Assembly (NCBI GenBank): GCA_938038785.1
Contig: CALHTB010000026.1
Location: 1-53,460 of the forward strand
Length of the DNA: 53,460 bases
Origin: an uncultured Acidimicrobiales bacterium
GTDB taxonomy: Bacteria; Actinomycetota; Acidimicrobiia; Acidimicrobiales; SHLQ01
Direction of reading: 5' to 3'
Part shown: one piece after another, positions 43,731 to 53,460 of the stretch
How the letters are laid out: the number at the start of each line of letters is the position of its first letter
Numbering within the stretch: position 1 is the stretch's first letter
Translations under genes and position numbers: made by a program
Notes under the pieces: generated by a model
Databases searched by the model: none
Told to the model about the DNA's origin: nothing
The model's input: only the letters and a program-made list of their open reading frames with translations

Positions 43731-45359
43731 ATGAGAAACCGCCTCCTCATAACCTGTGTAGTGCTTGCGGTCGCTGCGCTTACCGCATCATTGTTCACCG
43801 TCACTGCTCCCCCTGCGGAAGCACAAGGCACGCCGGGCCCCACGTTGGGCGCGTATGCACAGCCCATTGGCAACGAAAGCAACATCGACGCCTTTGTCAA
43901 GCTCGAGGCCCAGCTCGGAACCACGCTGCCGATGATTCGGGCGTTCGCTGAGTGGGACGACGCAATCGGTGCCGACAAACCACTGCACATGTGGGCCCAC
44001 AACGGCGATCGCGATCTTTTCGTGTCGGTGAAGCCACAGCGGTCGGATGGTTCGATCATCACGTGGCGCCAGGTCGCCAACGCCCAACCCGGCAGCCGGA
44101 TCTATGGCGAAATGCAAGCCTTAGCCGACGGTGCCCGCCGCTATCCCGGGCAAATGATCCTTGGCTTTCACCACGAGCCCGAACGTTCGTCGAACCTGAA
44201 CTTTGGCGACAGCGACGACTACCAGGCCGCACATCGCAAGCTCCACGCGGTATTCGCCGCCGAGGGAGTATCCAACGTCCAGTGGACCTGGATCATGACC
44301 GAATGGTCCTTTGAAGTGGAGACGATCCGCCCCAACGACCGTCGCGTTGCCGACAAGTGGTATCCAGGTGACGCCTTCGTCGACATCATTACCTCCGATC
44401 CGTACAACTGGAACAACTGTCGCGGCGATGGTAACGACCCGTGGAACACCATGGAAGACGAACTTGCTCCGCTCTTGCGCTTTGCGGCAAAGCACCCCGG
44501 AAAGCAATTGGCGCTCGCCGAGTTTGCTTCCGACGAAGGAACGTCGGGCCGTAAGGCTCAATGGATCAACGAGGCCCGAGCGTTGTTCAAAACGGCTCCT
44601 TACCGTGACTCGTTCGTTGCCCTGATGTACTTCCACGATGACGGCGCCGCCGACGGCTTTCCGAATTGTGATTGGTGGCTCGACTCGTCGCCTTCTTCGA
44701 TAAACGCTGCTGCGAACTGGTTCCAAGACCCCGTATTCCGGTCTCGCCTTGGCGCAACAACGCAAACACCCAGTGCGCCTGTGTTTTGCAACAATCAACT
44801 CGTAACGGTCAACCTTGCCGAGGGCGAACGACCAACCGGTGGAGACGACATCATTCGCGGCACGAACGGCAACGACACAATCAGTGGCCTCGGCGGCAAT
44901 GACATCATCTGCGCACTCGGCGGCAACGACACGGTTCACGGTGGTGACGGGTTCGACAAGGTCTTCGCTGGCGCAGGAAACGACACGCTCATCGGAGGTG
45001 CGGGAAACGACTTGCTCATCGGTGGCCCCGGCATTGACGAGATCTCAGGCGGCAACGGCAACGACCGCATCCAAGGCGGCGACGGCACGGACACGCTGAA
45101 CGGCAACAATGGCGTCGATCGCATTAGCGGCGGCAACGGCAACGACATCTTGCGCGGCGGTGCATCGTCCGACACGCTCTTTGGCAACCTTGGCAACGAT
45201 CAGCTGTTTGGTGAAGCTGGAAACGACGTCCTACGGGGCGGAGCCTGGCGGGATTCCATGAACGGTGGCGCGGGAACGAACGACGGTTGCACCCTTACCG
45301 ACCCGGCTGGCCTCACTGAAACTCGTATCCAATGTGAATCTGGCGTCTTTAACCGCTAG
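43731..45359 (+). CDS. Secreted GH26-like glycoside hydrolase with RTX calcium-binding repeats
   Basis: 542 residues. A Sec-type signal peptide (about 1-32, cleavage near PAEAQG) is followed by a GH26-like domain: acid/base Glu149 in GFHHEPER, nucleophile Glu264 in ALAEFASDEG, and YNW in DPYNWNN. From about residue 366 to 525 come RTX nonapeptide repeats (GGNDxI/L, GGxGxD), which bind calcium and usually act in secreted proteins. It lies six bases after the first GH26 gene with AAGGA as ribosome-binding site, so both are probably co-expressed. The stop codon overlaps the stop of the convergent permease gene by two bases. Confidence 0.88.
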   Translation: MRNRLLITCVVLAVAALTASLFTVTAPPAEAQGTPGPTLGAYAQPIGNESNIDAFVKLEAQLGTTLPMIRAFAEWDDAIGADKPLHMWAHNGDRDLFVSVKPQRSDGSIITWRQVANAQPGSRIYGEMQALADGARRYPGQMILGFHHEPERSSNLNFGDSDDYQAAHRKLHAVFAAEGVSNVQWTWIMTEWSFEVETIRPNDRRVADKWYPGDAFVDIITSDPYNWNNCRGDGNDPWNTMEDELAPLLRFAAKHPGKQLALAEFASDEGTSGRKAQWINEARALFKTAPYRDSFVALMYFHDDGAADGFPNCDWWLDSSPSSINAAANWFQDPVFRSRLGATTQTPSAPVFCNNQLVTVNLAEGERPTGGDDIIRGTNGNDTISGLGGNDIICALGGNDTVHGGDGFDKVFAGAGNDTLIGGAGNDLLIGGPGIDEISGGNGNDRIQGGDGTDTLNGNNGVDRISGGNGNDILRGGASSDTLFGNLGNDQLFGEAGNDVLRGGAWRDSMNGGAGTNDGCTLTDPAGLTETRIQCESGVFNR

Positions 45360-47116
45360 CCGAGAATTGTCACCATTGAGGTAATCACGCAGACCGCCAA
45401 TAACGACAGCGGGACGCCGAGCCGTAGGTAGTCACTGAAGCGATAGCCGCCCGGCCCATAGACCATCATGTTCGTTTGATAGCCAACCGGCGTGAGGAAC
45501 GACGCTGAACCGGCAACTGCCGCTCCCATTATGAGGGCTCTCGGATCGAGGTTTGATCGTTCGGCGATGTCGATCGCAATCGGGAAGATGAGCACAACCG
45601 CTGCCGCATTAGTGACCAGTTCGGTGAGGATCATCGTGGCAACGATCACCCCGGCGATTGCACCAACCGTTCCCGCCCAGCCAAGTGAGGCAAGCAATCC
45701 GTTCGCCACTGTCTCGGCAAGCCCTGATCCCGACACCGCTGCACCCAGTCCGAATGCGCCGCCGATCATGAGGACGACGTTCACATCCACCGCATCGCGA
45801 GCCTCGCGGGGCCTGAGCACGCCAGTGGCTACGACGATCAACGCCGCAAGGATCGTGGCCCGACTTACCGACAGAAAACCGACGAGCGGGAGTACGACAA
45901 TGAGTGAAAGCGCAGCGAGCGCTATCGGCGAATGACGGGTGGGTGCAGGCATGGCAGCATCGAGACGAGAAACGAGAAGAAACTCGCCGGTGTCTTTCCA
46001 CCGAACCCGAAATCCGCGTTCGGCGATCACGAGCAACGTATCTCCCGCACGGAACCGCTCGCTTCCGAGCGCTGTCTCGACGGCGCGCCCACTGCGGTGA
46101 ATGGCAAGAATGGCCCCGCTGTAGCGCTGGCGAAAGTTCAACTCGGCCGCGGTGCGACCCACCAATGGTGAGCTTGGCCCAAGGACAACCTCGAAGAACC
46201 CCGTGCTGTCTCGATCGACCAGCACTTCACTCGCTCCATCAGCGGTACTCACCAACCCGTCGATTCCTTGGAGATCGACAATTTCGTCCACCACACCCGC
46301 AAAGACGAGCTGATCACCACCGCGAAGCGTTTGTTCGGGCGGAACTGGGGCAATAGCTCGGTCACCCCGAAGAACTTCAGCGAGGTAGAGGCCTGAGAGG
46401 TCTCGCAGACCTGCCTCGGCTGCTGACACTCCATCAACCGGTCCGCCACGTTCGACCAACATCGACACGGTGAAGGACCTTCCAGCCTCGGCAGCGCGCG
46501 GCCTGCGGCGGGTGGGCAACACCAATGGGGCGAGCAGCACGATCATGGCGAGTCCGAGAACAACGAGCGGTGCCGCGATCGGGGCAAGTTCGAACAGGCC
46601 AAGAGCCTCGTCGCCGTGCTCGACGAGCAAGCCCGAAGCCACCAGGTTGGTCGATGTGCCTATCGCGGTGATCGAGCCACCGAGGATCGTTGCGTAGGAC
46701 AGCGGGATGAGAAAGGTCGACGCTGATCGATTCGTGGCGTCTGCCCATCGGGTGACCGCTGGCGTGAGCATCGCAACGATTGGGGTATTGGCCAGAAAGG
46801 CGCTGCCTCCAGCTGCGGGCAGTGCCAACCGGGCTAGGTCGGCCCGGACTCCCCGTGGCTCGGCGAGGAGCCTGGACACGATGGGCTGAAGCGCACCGGT
46901 TCGATCGATAGCGCCTGCCACAACATACAGTCCGGCCACGGTGATCGGCGCAGTGTTCGAGAACCCAGAGAACGCTTCCTTGGCAGTTGTAACGCCCAAC
47001 ACATAGAGCAAGGCTGACGCGCCAATAACCCCCGCCGGCGGCGAGATCTTGCCGCGCACAAGCCCGGCAACCATGGCGCACAACACGCCGAGCGTTATCC
47101 ACGCGTCCAAACTCAC
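45356..47116 (-). CDS. SLC13/DASS-like permease with two central TrkA-C (RCK_C) domains
   Basis: 586 residues. Hydrophobic helices at the N-terminus (about 1-200) and C-terminus (about 390-586) bracket two soluble regulatory domains (about 215-385) that look like tandem RCK_C/TrkA-C. This is the architecture of many bacterial SLC13 (ArsB/NhaD superfamily) carriers. Conserved re-entrant motifs are SAFLANTPIVAMLTP and SAFLTPVGYQTNMM-like segments with GTSTNLVASG. The likely substrate is a dicarboxylate, sulfate or similar anion; the exact one cannot be told. The start is GTG at 47116 after TAGGAA. It is convergent with the GH26-RTX gene and downstream of rpoC on the same strand. Confidence 0.85.
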   Translation of the reverse strand: MSLDAWITLGVLCAMVAGLVRGKISPPAGVIGASALLYVLGVTTAKEAFSGFSNTAPITVAGLYVVAGAIDRTGALQPIVSRLLAEPRGVRADLARLALPAAGGSAFLANTPIVAMLTPAVTRWADATNRSASTFLIPLSYATILGGSITAIGTSTNLVASGLLVEHGDEALGLFELAPIAAPLVVLGLAMIVLLAPLVLPTRRRPRAAEAGRSFTVSMLVERGGPVDGVSAAEAGLRDLSGLYLAEVLRGDRAIAPVPPEQTLRGGDQLVFAGVVDEIVDLQGIDGLVSTADGASEVLVDRDSTGFFEVVLGPSSPLVGRTAAELNFRQRYSGAILAIHRSGRAVETALGSERFRAGDTLLVIAERGFRVRWKDTGEFLLVSRLDAAMPAPTRHSPIALAALSLIVVLPLVGFLSVSRATILAALIVVATGVLRPREARDAVDVNVVLMIGGAFGLGAAVSGSGLAETVANGLLASLGWAGTVGAIAGVIVATMILTELVTNAAAVVLIFPIAIDIAERSNLDPRALIMGAAVAGSASFLTPVGYQTNMMVYGPGGYRFSDYLRLGVPLSLLAVCVITSMVTILG

Positions 47117-47230
47117 GAAGTTCCTATCGGCATAGAGCCACCGATGTTCACGAAAACGGAATCTAGAGGCTGTAGCCCACGCCTGACGTAGGCCTCAGCC
47201 TTCAGAATTCCTTGGCGCACGAAAAACGAA

Positions 47231-47260
47231 GAAGCCCCCGGCCTTTCGACCGGGGGCTTC
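47231..47260 (-). terminator. Intrinsic terminator of rpoC
   Basis: Arms GAAGCCCCCGG (47231-47241) and CCGGGGGCTTC (47250-47260) pair over 11 bp around an eight-base loop. Read on the minus strand, the hairpin is followed by TTCGTTTTTC, a good U-rich tail, about a dozen bases after the rpoC stop codon. Confidence 0.93.
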
Positions 47261-47271
47261 ATTCTTACGTC

Positions 47272-50200
47272 CTATTCCTTCGGCTTCTCACCGAGGAGGC
47301 CTACCGCATCGCTGCGGTTTGCCAGCCAGTCGGCGAGGTCTTCGTCCTCGTCGGCCGAGCTGTAGAACTCCATTGGGGTGTAGTCCGGAGCATGCGGTGT
47401 CACCTTGCGGTACTCGGCAATGCCGGTACCAGCAGGGATGAGCTTTCCGATGATGATGTTCTCTTTGAGACCGATCAAACCATCGCTCTTGGATTCGATT
47501 GCGGCCTCGGTGAGGACACGGGTCGTTTCCTGGAACGAGGCAGCCGACAGCCACGAATCGGTGGAAAGCGATGCCTTGGTAATACCCATCAACAATGGGC
47601 GACCTTCGGCAGGACGCTTTCCTTCCTGAACGAGCTGACGGTTCGCGTCGGCGTACACCTTGTTGTCGACGTTCTCGCCAGGCAAGAAGTCGGAGTCACC
47701 AGGCTCGGAAACAGCGATACGACGGGTCATCTGACGAACGATGAGCTCGATGTGCTTATCGTGGATCGATACACCCTGATCGCGGTAGACCTTCTGGACT
47801 TCCTCAACGAGGTAGCGCTGAGTCTCGCGCACACCCTTGATGTCCATGAGCTCCTTAGGGTCACGTGGACCCTCGACGATGGCGTCACCTGCGGTGATTT
47901 CATCTCCGTCGTTGACCTCAAGACGGGCCAAGGATGGAACGGTGTAGACGTCTTCGGTGCCGTCGTCTCCAATGATGAGGATCGTGCGACCCTTGCCATC
48001 GTCTTCGCCGACTCGGACGATGCCCGAGGTCGATGCAAGCGTTGCCTTGCCCTTTGGTGAGCGAGCTTCGAAGAGCTCGACCACTCGTGGGAGACCGCCG
48101 GCGATATCGCCGCCGCCTGCAACACCACCGGTGTGGAACGTACGCATCGTGAGCTGCGTGCCAGGCTCGCCGATCGACTGAGCTGCGATAACGCCAACAG
48201 CTTCACCAGGCTCGATCGTCTTGCCGGTCGCAAGCGACGTGCCGTAGCAGTGAGCCGACACTCCACGATCGGACTCGTCGGTCAGCGGCGAAAGCACACG
48301 CACACGGTTGATCGAATCATCATCGCGAATCGCGATCATGATGTCTTCGGTGACCTCGGTGCCAGCGTCATACTTCGTGCCGTCGGCAAGCTTGATGTCG
48401 TCGGCGAGCACACGGCTAAGGAGACGGGTCTCAAGGTAGGTGCGCTTGCCAGCCGAGTCAGGCATGACGTCTTCGAGCCAGATGCCACGAACGGTGCCAC
48501 CAGCTTCGAATGGGTCTTCCATGTTGACGATGAGCTCCTGAGCAACGTCGACGAGTCGACGGGTCAGGTAGCCAGAGTCAGCAGTACGGAGCGCCGTATC
48601 AACGAGGCCCTTACGAGCACCCGGCGTAGCAATGTAGTACTCGAGCATCGCGAGGCCCTCGCGGAAGTTGCTCTTGATCGGACGTGGAATCATGTCGCCA
48701 CGAGGGTTCGCAACAAGACCACGCATACCCGCGATCTGTCGAACCTGCATCATGTTTCCTCGAGCGCCAGAGGTAACCATCATGTCGATCGGGTTGAAGT
48801 GTTCGGCCTTGAGGCCCTTCTCCATCTCGTTCTTGACTTGCTCGGTTGCCTCAGACCAGATCTCGACCTCTTTCTGACGACGCTCACCGTCGGTGATGAT
48901 GCCGCGTCGGAACTGGGTCTCGACCTTCTCTGCGTCCTTCTCGTGTGCATCGAGAATGCCACGCTTGGACTCGGGAGTCTTCACGTCGTCGATCGACACC
49001 GTGAGCCCCGACTGGCTTGCATAGCGGTAGCAAATGTTCTTGATGCCATCGAGCGATGTTGAAACAACAGCCTTGGGGTACTCGCGAGCGAGCGTGTCCA
49101 CGATGTCGCCCATCGTGCCCTTGGCGACGGGCTCGTTGATGTAGCGGAAGTCGTCCGGCAGCACCGAGTTGAACAAGATGCGTCCAACAGTCGTTGGGGT
49201 ATACACCGCAGCAACACCATTAGCTGGTGTCTCGAGCAAAGCTGGATGGCGGTAGGTGACCTCAGCGTGGAGGTTCACATCGCCGAGCTCGTATGCCATC
49301 AGGACTTCGTCGAGGTTGCGGAATGTCCGACCCTCGCCCGCGACCTTCGGGACGTGCTGGCTCAGGTAGAACGCACCGATGATCATGTCCTGGGTAGGCG
49401 TGACGAGCGGACGGCCATTGGCCGGGCTCAGCACGTTGTTTGCCGAGAGCATAAGCACACGGGCCTCAGCCTGCGCTTCAGCTGAAAGCGGCAAGTGGAC
49501 TGCCATCTGGTCGCCGTCGAAGTCAGCGTTGAAGGCGGTGCAGACCAGCGGGTGAAGCTGGATTGCCTTGCCTTCGACGAGGACAGGCTCGAAGGCCTGA
49601 ATGCCGAGACGGTGAAGGGTTGGTGCACGGTTGAGGAGCACTGGGTGCTCCTTGATGACGTCGTCGAGAACGTCCCAAACCTGTGGCTTGCGGCGCTCGA
49701 CCATGCGCTTGGCCGACTTGATGTTCTGGGCAATGTCGCCATCGACCAGACGCTTCATGACGAACGGCTTGAACAGCTCGAGCGCCATGAGCTTCGGCAG
49801 ACCACATTGGTGCAGCTGCAGCTTCGGCCCGACCACGATGACCGAACGGCCCGAGTAGTCGACGCGCTTACCGAGCAAGTTCTGACGGAAACGACCCTGC
49901 TTACCCTTCAACATGTCCGAGAGGGACTTGAGAGGGCGGTTACCAGGACCGGTTACCGGACGGCCACGACGGCCGTTGTCGAACAATGCGTCGACTGCTT
50001 CTTGAAGCATGCGCTTCTCGTTGTTCACGATGATCTCGGGAGCACCGAGATCGAGAAGACGCTTGAGACGGTTGTTGCGGTTGATCACACGACGGTAAAG
50101 GTCGTTGAGATCCGACGTCGCGAAGCGGCCACCGTCGAGCTGCACCATCGGGCGCAGTTCTGGTGGGATCACTGGGACGACGTCGAGGATCATCGCGCGT

Positions 50201-51183
50201 GGATCGTTGATGCGGTTCTCGCGCTCGTCGCGGCGGTTGAACGCAGCAACGATCTTGAGACGCTTGATGGCCTTTTGCTTACGCTGCGCCGACAGGCCCT
50301 TCACGCCTTCAGGCGGATCGATCTGAGCACGAAGCTTGACCTCTTCGTCGTCGAAGTCGATGCGAGCGATCAGTGCAGCGAGTGCGCCTGCGCCCATGCC
50401 GCCTTCGAAGTAGTCGGCGTAGCGGATGTGCATCTCGCGCCACAGCATCTCATCTTCGATGATCTGGCGGGCGAAGAGGCTCTTGAACTCGTCGTAGCTG
50501 CGAGTGAGGACGTCGATTTCCATCTCGTAGCGTTCACGAACCGAAGCTAGGTCCTTGTCAACGGCGCGCTGGCGTGCCTTGATCTCGGTGTCCTTGGCCT
50601 TGTCCTTCTCCATCTGAGCGACTTCAGCTTCGAGATCTTCATGGACCCGAGCAAGCTCGAGTTCCATTTCCTTCTCGAGCTCGTCCTTCTCAGCGAGCAT
50701 TTCCTGCTCAAGGTTTGGAAGGTCTTCGTCGCGACGCTCTTCGTCAACCCAGGTGACCAGGTTGGCTGCGAAGTAGATGACCTTCTCGAGCTGCTTTGCT
50801 TTCAACTCTTCTTTGGCCTCGGTACCCATAAGCAGGTACGCAAGCCACGAGCGGGTCCCGCGGAGGTACCAGATGTGGACCACGGGAGCGGCAAGCTCGA
50901 TGTGGGCCATGCGCTCACGGCGAACCTTCGAGCGCGTCACCTCAACGCCGCAGCGCTCGCAGATGATGCCCTTGAAGCGCACGCGCTTGTACTTGCCGCA
51001 GTAGCACTCCCAGTCCTTAGTAGGACCGAAGATCTTCTCGCAGAAGAGGCCGTCTTTCTCGGGCTTCAGCGTGCGGTAGTTAATGGTCTCTGGCTTCTTG
51101 ACCTCACCGTTCGACCACATACGGATGGAATCCGCAGTCGCCAAACCAATTCGAATCTGATCAAAGTCGTTTACATCAAGCAT
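47272..51183 (-). CDS. rpoC: DNA-directed RNA polymerase beta' subunit
   Basis: 1303 residues, normal for actinobacterial RpoC. The zinc ribbon has Cys60, Cys62, Cys75 and Cys78; the active-site motif [12 protein letters not shown] starts at Asn552, with Asp554, Asp556 and Asp558 chelating the catalytic magnesium. VITPSRDL-like trigger/bridge segments and the jaw region are complete. It forms the catalytic cleft of RNA polymerase with RpoB. It follows rpoB by 21 bp and ends at a strong intrinsic terminator. Confidence 0.99.
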   Translation of the reverse strand: MLDVNDFDQIRIGLATADSIRMWSNGEVKKPETINYRTLKPEKDGLFCEKIFGPTKDWECYCGKYKRVRFKGIICERCGVEVTRSKVRRERMAHIELAAPVVHIWYLRGTRSWLAYLLMGTEAKEELKAKQLEKVIYFAANLVTWVDEERRDEDLPNLEQEMLAEKDELEKEMELELARVHEDLEAEVAQMEKDKAKDTEIKARQRAVDKDLASVRERYEMEIDVLTRSYDEFKSLFARQIIEDEMLWREMHIRYADYFEGGMGAGALAALIARIDFDDEEVKLRAQIDPPEGVKGLSAQRKQKAIKRLKIVAAFNRRDERENRINDPRAMILDVVPVIPPELRPMVQLDGGRFATSDLNDLYRRVINRNNRLKRLLDLGAPEIIVNNEKRMLQEAVDALFDNGRRGRPVTGPGNRPLKSLSDMLKGKQGRFRQNLLGKRVDYSGRSVIVVGPKLQLHQCGLPKLMALELFKPFVMKRLVDGDIAQNIKSAKRMVERRKPQVWDVLDDVIKEHPVLLNRAPTLHRLGIQAFEPVLVEGKAIQLHPLVCTAFNADFDGDQMAVHLPLSAEAQAEARVLMLSANNVLSPANGRPLVTPTQDMIIGAFYLSQHVPKVAGEGRTFRNLDEVLMAYELGDVNLHAEVTYRHPALLETPANGVAAVYTPTTVGRILFNSVLPDDFRYINEPVAKGTMGDIVDTLAREYPKAVVSTSLDGIKNICYRYASQSGLTVSIDDVKTPESKRGILDAHEKDAEKVETQFRRGIITDGERRQKEVEIWSEATEQVKNEMEKGLKAEHFNPIDMMVTSGARGNMMQVRQIAGMRGLVANPRGDMIPRPIKSNFREGLAMLEYYIATPGARKGLVDTALRTADSGYLTRRLVDVAQELIVNMEDPFEAGGTVRGIWLEDVMPDSAGKRTYLETRLLSRVLADDIKLADGTKYDAGTEVTEDIMIAIRDDDSINRVRVLSPLTDESDRGVSAHCYGTSLATGKTIEPGEAVGVIAAQSIGEPGTQLTMRTFHTGGVAGGGDIAGGLPRVVELFEARSPKGKATLASTSGIVRVGEDDGKGRTILIIGDDGTEDVYTVPSLARLEVNDGDEITAGDAIVEGPRDPKELMDIKGVRETQRYLVEEVQKVYRDQGVSIHDKHIELIVRQMTRRIAVSEPGDSDFLPGENVDNKVYADANRQLVQEGKRPAEGRPLLMGITKASLSTDSWLSAASFQETTRVLTEAAIESKSDGLIGLKENIIIGKLIPAGTGIAEYRKVTPHAPDYTPMEFYSSADEDEDLADWLANRSDAVGLLGEKPKE

Positions 51184-51204
51184 GTTTGTCCTTGTCTCAG
51201 TTCT

Positions 51205-53460
51205 CTAGTTGCCTGCGAACCGAGCTGCACGCTCAGCCTCGCGTCGGGCGTCTTCTTCATCGGATCCACGTTCTGGGCGGGACAGGTCGATACCGAGCTG
51301 CTCTGCCGTGCGGTAGATCTCGTCGTCGATCTCGCGGAGTTCGACGTCGGCACCCTGCTTGTCGAGGACCTCGACGTTGAGGCAGAGGGCCTGCATTTCT
51401 TTGATGAGAACCTTGAAGCTCTCGGGGATACCGGGTTCGGGGATGTTCTCGCCCTTGACGATGGCTTCGTAGACCTTCACTCGGCCCAGAACATCGTCGG
51501 ACTTGATGGTGAGCAGCTCCTGCAAGCAGTACGCCGCGCCGTAGGCCTCGAGGGCCCACACTTCCATCTCACCAAAGCGCTGACCACCAAACTGGGCCTT
51601 ACCACCGAGCGGCTGCTGGGTGATCATGGAGTACGGACCGGTGGAACGTGCGTGGATCTTGTCGTCGACCAAGTGAGCGAGCTTCAAGATGTACATGAAG
51701 CCAACCGTGATTGGATTGTCGTACTTCTCGCCGGTGCGGCCGTCGTACACGACCTGCTTGCCGTCATCTTGAACCATGCGGCGACCGTCGGTGCGCTCGG
51801 GGTTCATGTTGCGGAAGATTTCCTGGATGGTCGGGTGCTTGCCAGCGAGTTCTACCTCGTCCCACTTCGCACCGTCGAACGATGGTGTTGCTACCAACGT
51901 CGAAGGGCGGGTGGTCGGACGGGTTTTGAGTTCGGTGCCGTAAATCGGATCAAGTCCAACCTTTTGCCCGTCGATCTCCCAGCCCCAGCGTGCCGCGTAA
52001 CCCAGGTGCGTTTCGAGCACCTGGCCAACGTTCATTCGAGAAGGAACGCCGAGCGGGTTGAGGATGATGTCGACCGGGGTGCCGTCAGCGAGGTGAGGCA
52101 TGTCTTCGACAGGGAGAATCTTGGAGATAACACCCTTGTTGCCGTGACGACCAGCGAGCTTGTCGCCAACGCTGATCTTGCGCTTCTGGCCCACGTAGAC
52201 ACGAACCAGCTGGTTTACGCCCGGCGGCAGCTCGTGAGCGTCGTCTCGGCTGAACACCTTGACGTCGATAACCTTGCCGGTCTCGCCGTGTGGAACCTTC
52301 AGCGACGTGTCGCGAACCTCACGGGCCTTCTCGCCGAAGATGGCACGAAGGAGACGCTCTTCTGGAGTGAGCTCGGTTTCACCCTTCGGGGTGACCTTGC
52401 CAACAAGCACATCGCCTGGGTGCACATCGGCGCCCACACGAATAATGCCGCGCTCGTCAAGGTCGGCGAGGATGTCGTCGGAGAGGTTCGGGATGTCCCG
52501 GGTGATCTCTTCGGCGCCAAGCTTGGTGTCACGAGCGTCGATTTCGTGCTCGTGAATGTGGATTGAGGTGAGCACATCGTCTCGGACCAAACGCTCCGAG
52601 AGGATGATTGCATCCTCAAAGTTGTAACCCTCCCAGGTCATGAAGGCGACGAGGAGGTTCTTGCCGAGTGCGAGCTCGCCATGATCGGTCGATGGACCGT
52701 CAGCGAGGATCGTGCCCTTCTTAACGGCCTGACCTTCGACCACACGAGGCTTCTGGTTGATCGAGGTGTCCTGGTTCGAACGCTCGAACTTAAGCAGGCG
52801 GTAAACCACCTTGCCCAGCTTCTTGTATTCGAGGGTCATCGTGCGGCCGTCGAGTTCGGTGACTACACCGTCGTCTTCAGCAATGACCATGTTCGCGGCG
52901 TCGCGGGCTGCTCGAGCCTCGACGCCGGTTCCGATGTACGGAGCCTCAGCGCAGATGAGCGGTACAGCCTGGCGCTGCATGTTGGCGCCCATGAGCGCAC
53001 GGTTTGCATCGTCGTGCTCGACGAATGGAATGAGCGCCGTAGCGATCGAGATGATCTGCTTTGGCGAAACGTCCATGAGCTGGACTTCGTCTGGCGGAAC
53101 AGCCGAGATCTCGGTGGTTGCACCGAAGAAGACGTCCTGTTCGAGCTGGAGACGAAGGTCCTGGAGCGAGGCAGCCTGCGGCGAGCGGCGCACGAGCACA
53201 CGATCAGCAATAAGCGTGCCCTTGTCGTCGACCTTTGCGTTTGCCTGCGCTACGACGTACTCCTCTTCCTCATCAGCTGCGAGGTAGACGATCTCGTTGG
53301 TTACGCGGCCCTTGACGACCTTGCGGTACGGCGACTCGATAAAGCCGAACGGGTTCACGCGGCCGTAGGTCGCGAGCGCACCGATCAGACCGATGTTCGG
53401 GCCCTCCGGAGTTTCGATTGGGCACATGCGGCCGTAGTGGGAGAAGTGAACGTCTCGCAC
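51205..53460 (-). CDS. rpoB: DNA-directed RNA polymerase beta subunit, C-terminal part (5' end outside window)
   Basis: About 751 residues, running off the right edge, so the N-terminus is not in this window. It begins at [25 protein letters not shown], a conserved block just after the rifampicin-binding region. Key parts seen are the [15 protein letters not shown] motif, the [19 protein letters not shown] segment and the C-terminal [13 protein letters not shown] block that contacts RpoC. The rifampicin-resistance cluster would lie upstream, outside. The frame is open at the last base and the apparent first Met is only the GTG valine codon at the edge. Confidence 0.98.
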   Translation of the reverse strand: MRDVHFSHYGRMCPIETPEGPNIGLIGALATYGRVNPFGFIESPYRKVVKGRVTNEIVYLAADEEEEYVVAQANAKVDDKGTLIADRVLVRRSPQAASLQDLRLQLEQDVFFGATTEISAVPPDEVQLMDVSPKQIISIATALIPFVEHDDANRALMGANMQRQAVPLICAEAPYIGTGVEARAARDAANMVIAEDDGVVTELDGRTMTLEYKKLGKVVYRLLKFERSNQDTSINQKPRVVEGQAVKKGTILADGPSTDHGELALGKNLLVAFMTWEGYNFEDAIILSERLVRDDVLTSIHIHEHEIDARDTKLGAEEITRDIPNLSDDILADLDERGIIRVGADVHPGDVLVGKVTPKGETELTPEERLLRAIFGEKAREVRDTSLKVPHGETGKVIDVKVFSRDDAHELPPGVNQLVRVYVGQKRKISVGDKLAGRHGNKGVISKILPVEDMPHLADGTPVDIILNPLGVPSRMNVGQVLETHLGYAARWGWEIDGQKVGLDPIYGTELKTRPTTRPSTLVATPSFDGAKWDEVELAGKHPTIQEIFRNMNPERTDGRRMVQDDGKQVVYDGRTGEKYDNPITVGFMYILKLAHLVDDKIHARSTGPYSMITQQPLGGKAQFGGQRFGEMEVWALEAYGAAYCLQELLTIKSDDVLGRVKVYEAIVKGENIPEPGIPESFKVLIKEMQALCLNVEVLDKQGADVELREIDDEIYRTAEQLGIDLSRPERGSDEEDARREAERAARFAGN

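Noticed and set aside
50641-52566. 641-codon open frame antisense to rpoC/rpoB
   Set aside because: It runs opposite to two strongly conserved genes and has no start or ribosome-binding context. Long antisense frames are common in high-GC genes with this codon bias.
1-53460. tRNA or rRNA genes, insertion sequences, prophage genes
   Set aside because: No T-loop-like signature in a plausible tRNA context, no transposase, integrase or phage protein was seen on reading through.

Overview
This 53.5 kb window looks like chromosomal DNA of a moderately high-GC actinobacterium. The rpoB-rpoC genes, a class I inositol-1-phosphate synthase (typical of Actinobacteria in the bacterial world), a full-length pyruvate carboxylase, two citrate synthase paralogues (one with an N-terminal DNA-binding domain), an L-asparaginase II family protein and a Thr-rich HD-GYP protein all fit. 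An Acidimicrobiia-like lineage is my inference from gene style, not something the sequence proves. I saw no tRNA, rRNA, CRISPR array, IS element or prophage.

Layout. 1-8.6 kb: the end of a SpoU/TrmH RNA methyltransferase, a YbaK-type deacylase with two small orphan genes, a MOSC protein, a membrane HD-GYP protein with an extracellular Thr-rich stalk, and a two-component system divergent from a secreted acidic protein. 8.8-12.4 kb: class Ia ribonucleotide reductase (nrdB, nrdA). 12.8-18.6 kb: an FAD-dependent oxidoreductase, a small ORF, an ABC polysaccharide exporter pair translationally coupled to an asparaginase-family gene, and a Bax-inhibitor-1 membrane protein. 18.8-28.7 kb: central metabolism, namely inorganic pyrophosphatase, a class III aminotransferase, citrate synthase facing an HTH-citrate synthase fusion across an operator-rich intergenic region, pyruvate carboxylase, quinone oxidoreductase and an SDR. 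28.7-34.2 kb: a frameshifted TauE/SafE permease gene with its LysR regulator, inositol-phosphate synthase, a TauD-family dioxygenase and a cyclopropane fatty acid synthase-like methyltransferase.

34.3-45.4 kb is the most distinctive region: an exopolysaccharide-type locus. Seven minus-strand genes with overlapping or nearly touching ends encode a Wzz/BY-kinase-like protein with a degenerate P-loop, an Alg14/PssD-like subunit, a protein that fuses an Alg13/PssE-like glycosyltransferase to a sulfotransferase, a GT2 glycosyltransferase, an O-antigen ligase/polymerase, an APH-fold protein and a second sulfotransferase. Divergent from them are two exported GH26-like glycosidases, one a lipoprotein and one ending in RTX calcium-binding repeats. 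Together they suggest synthesis, sulfation and trimming of a cell-surface or secreted polysaccharide.

45.4-53.5 kb: an SLC13-type permease, then rpoC with a strong intrinsic terminator, and the 3' part of rpoB running off the right edge.

Non-coding structure of note: two copies of a ~95-bp intergenic repeat whose main hairpin shows compensatory changes; two hairpins in convergent gene ends that share the core GGGTCWGACCC; and a set of nested palindromes and direct repeats between the two citrate synthase genes.
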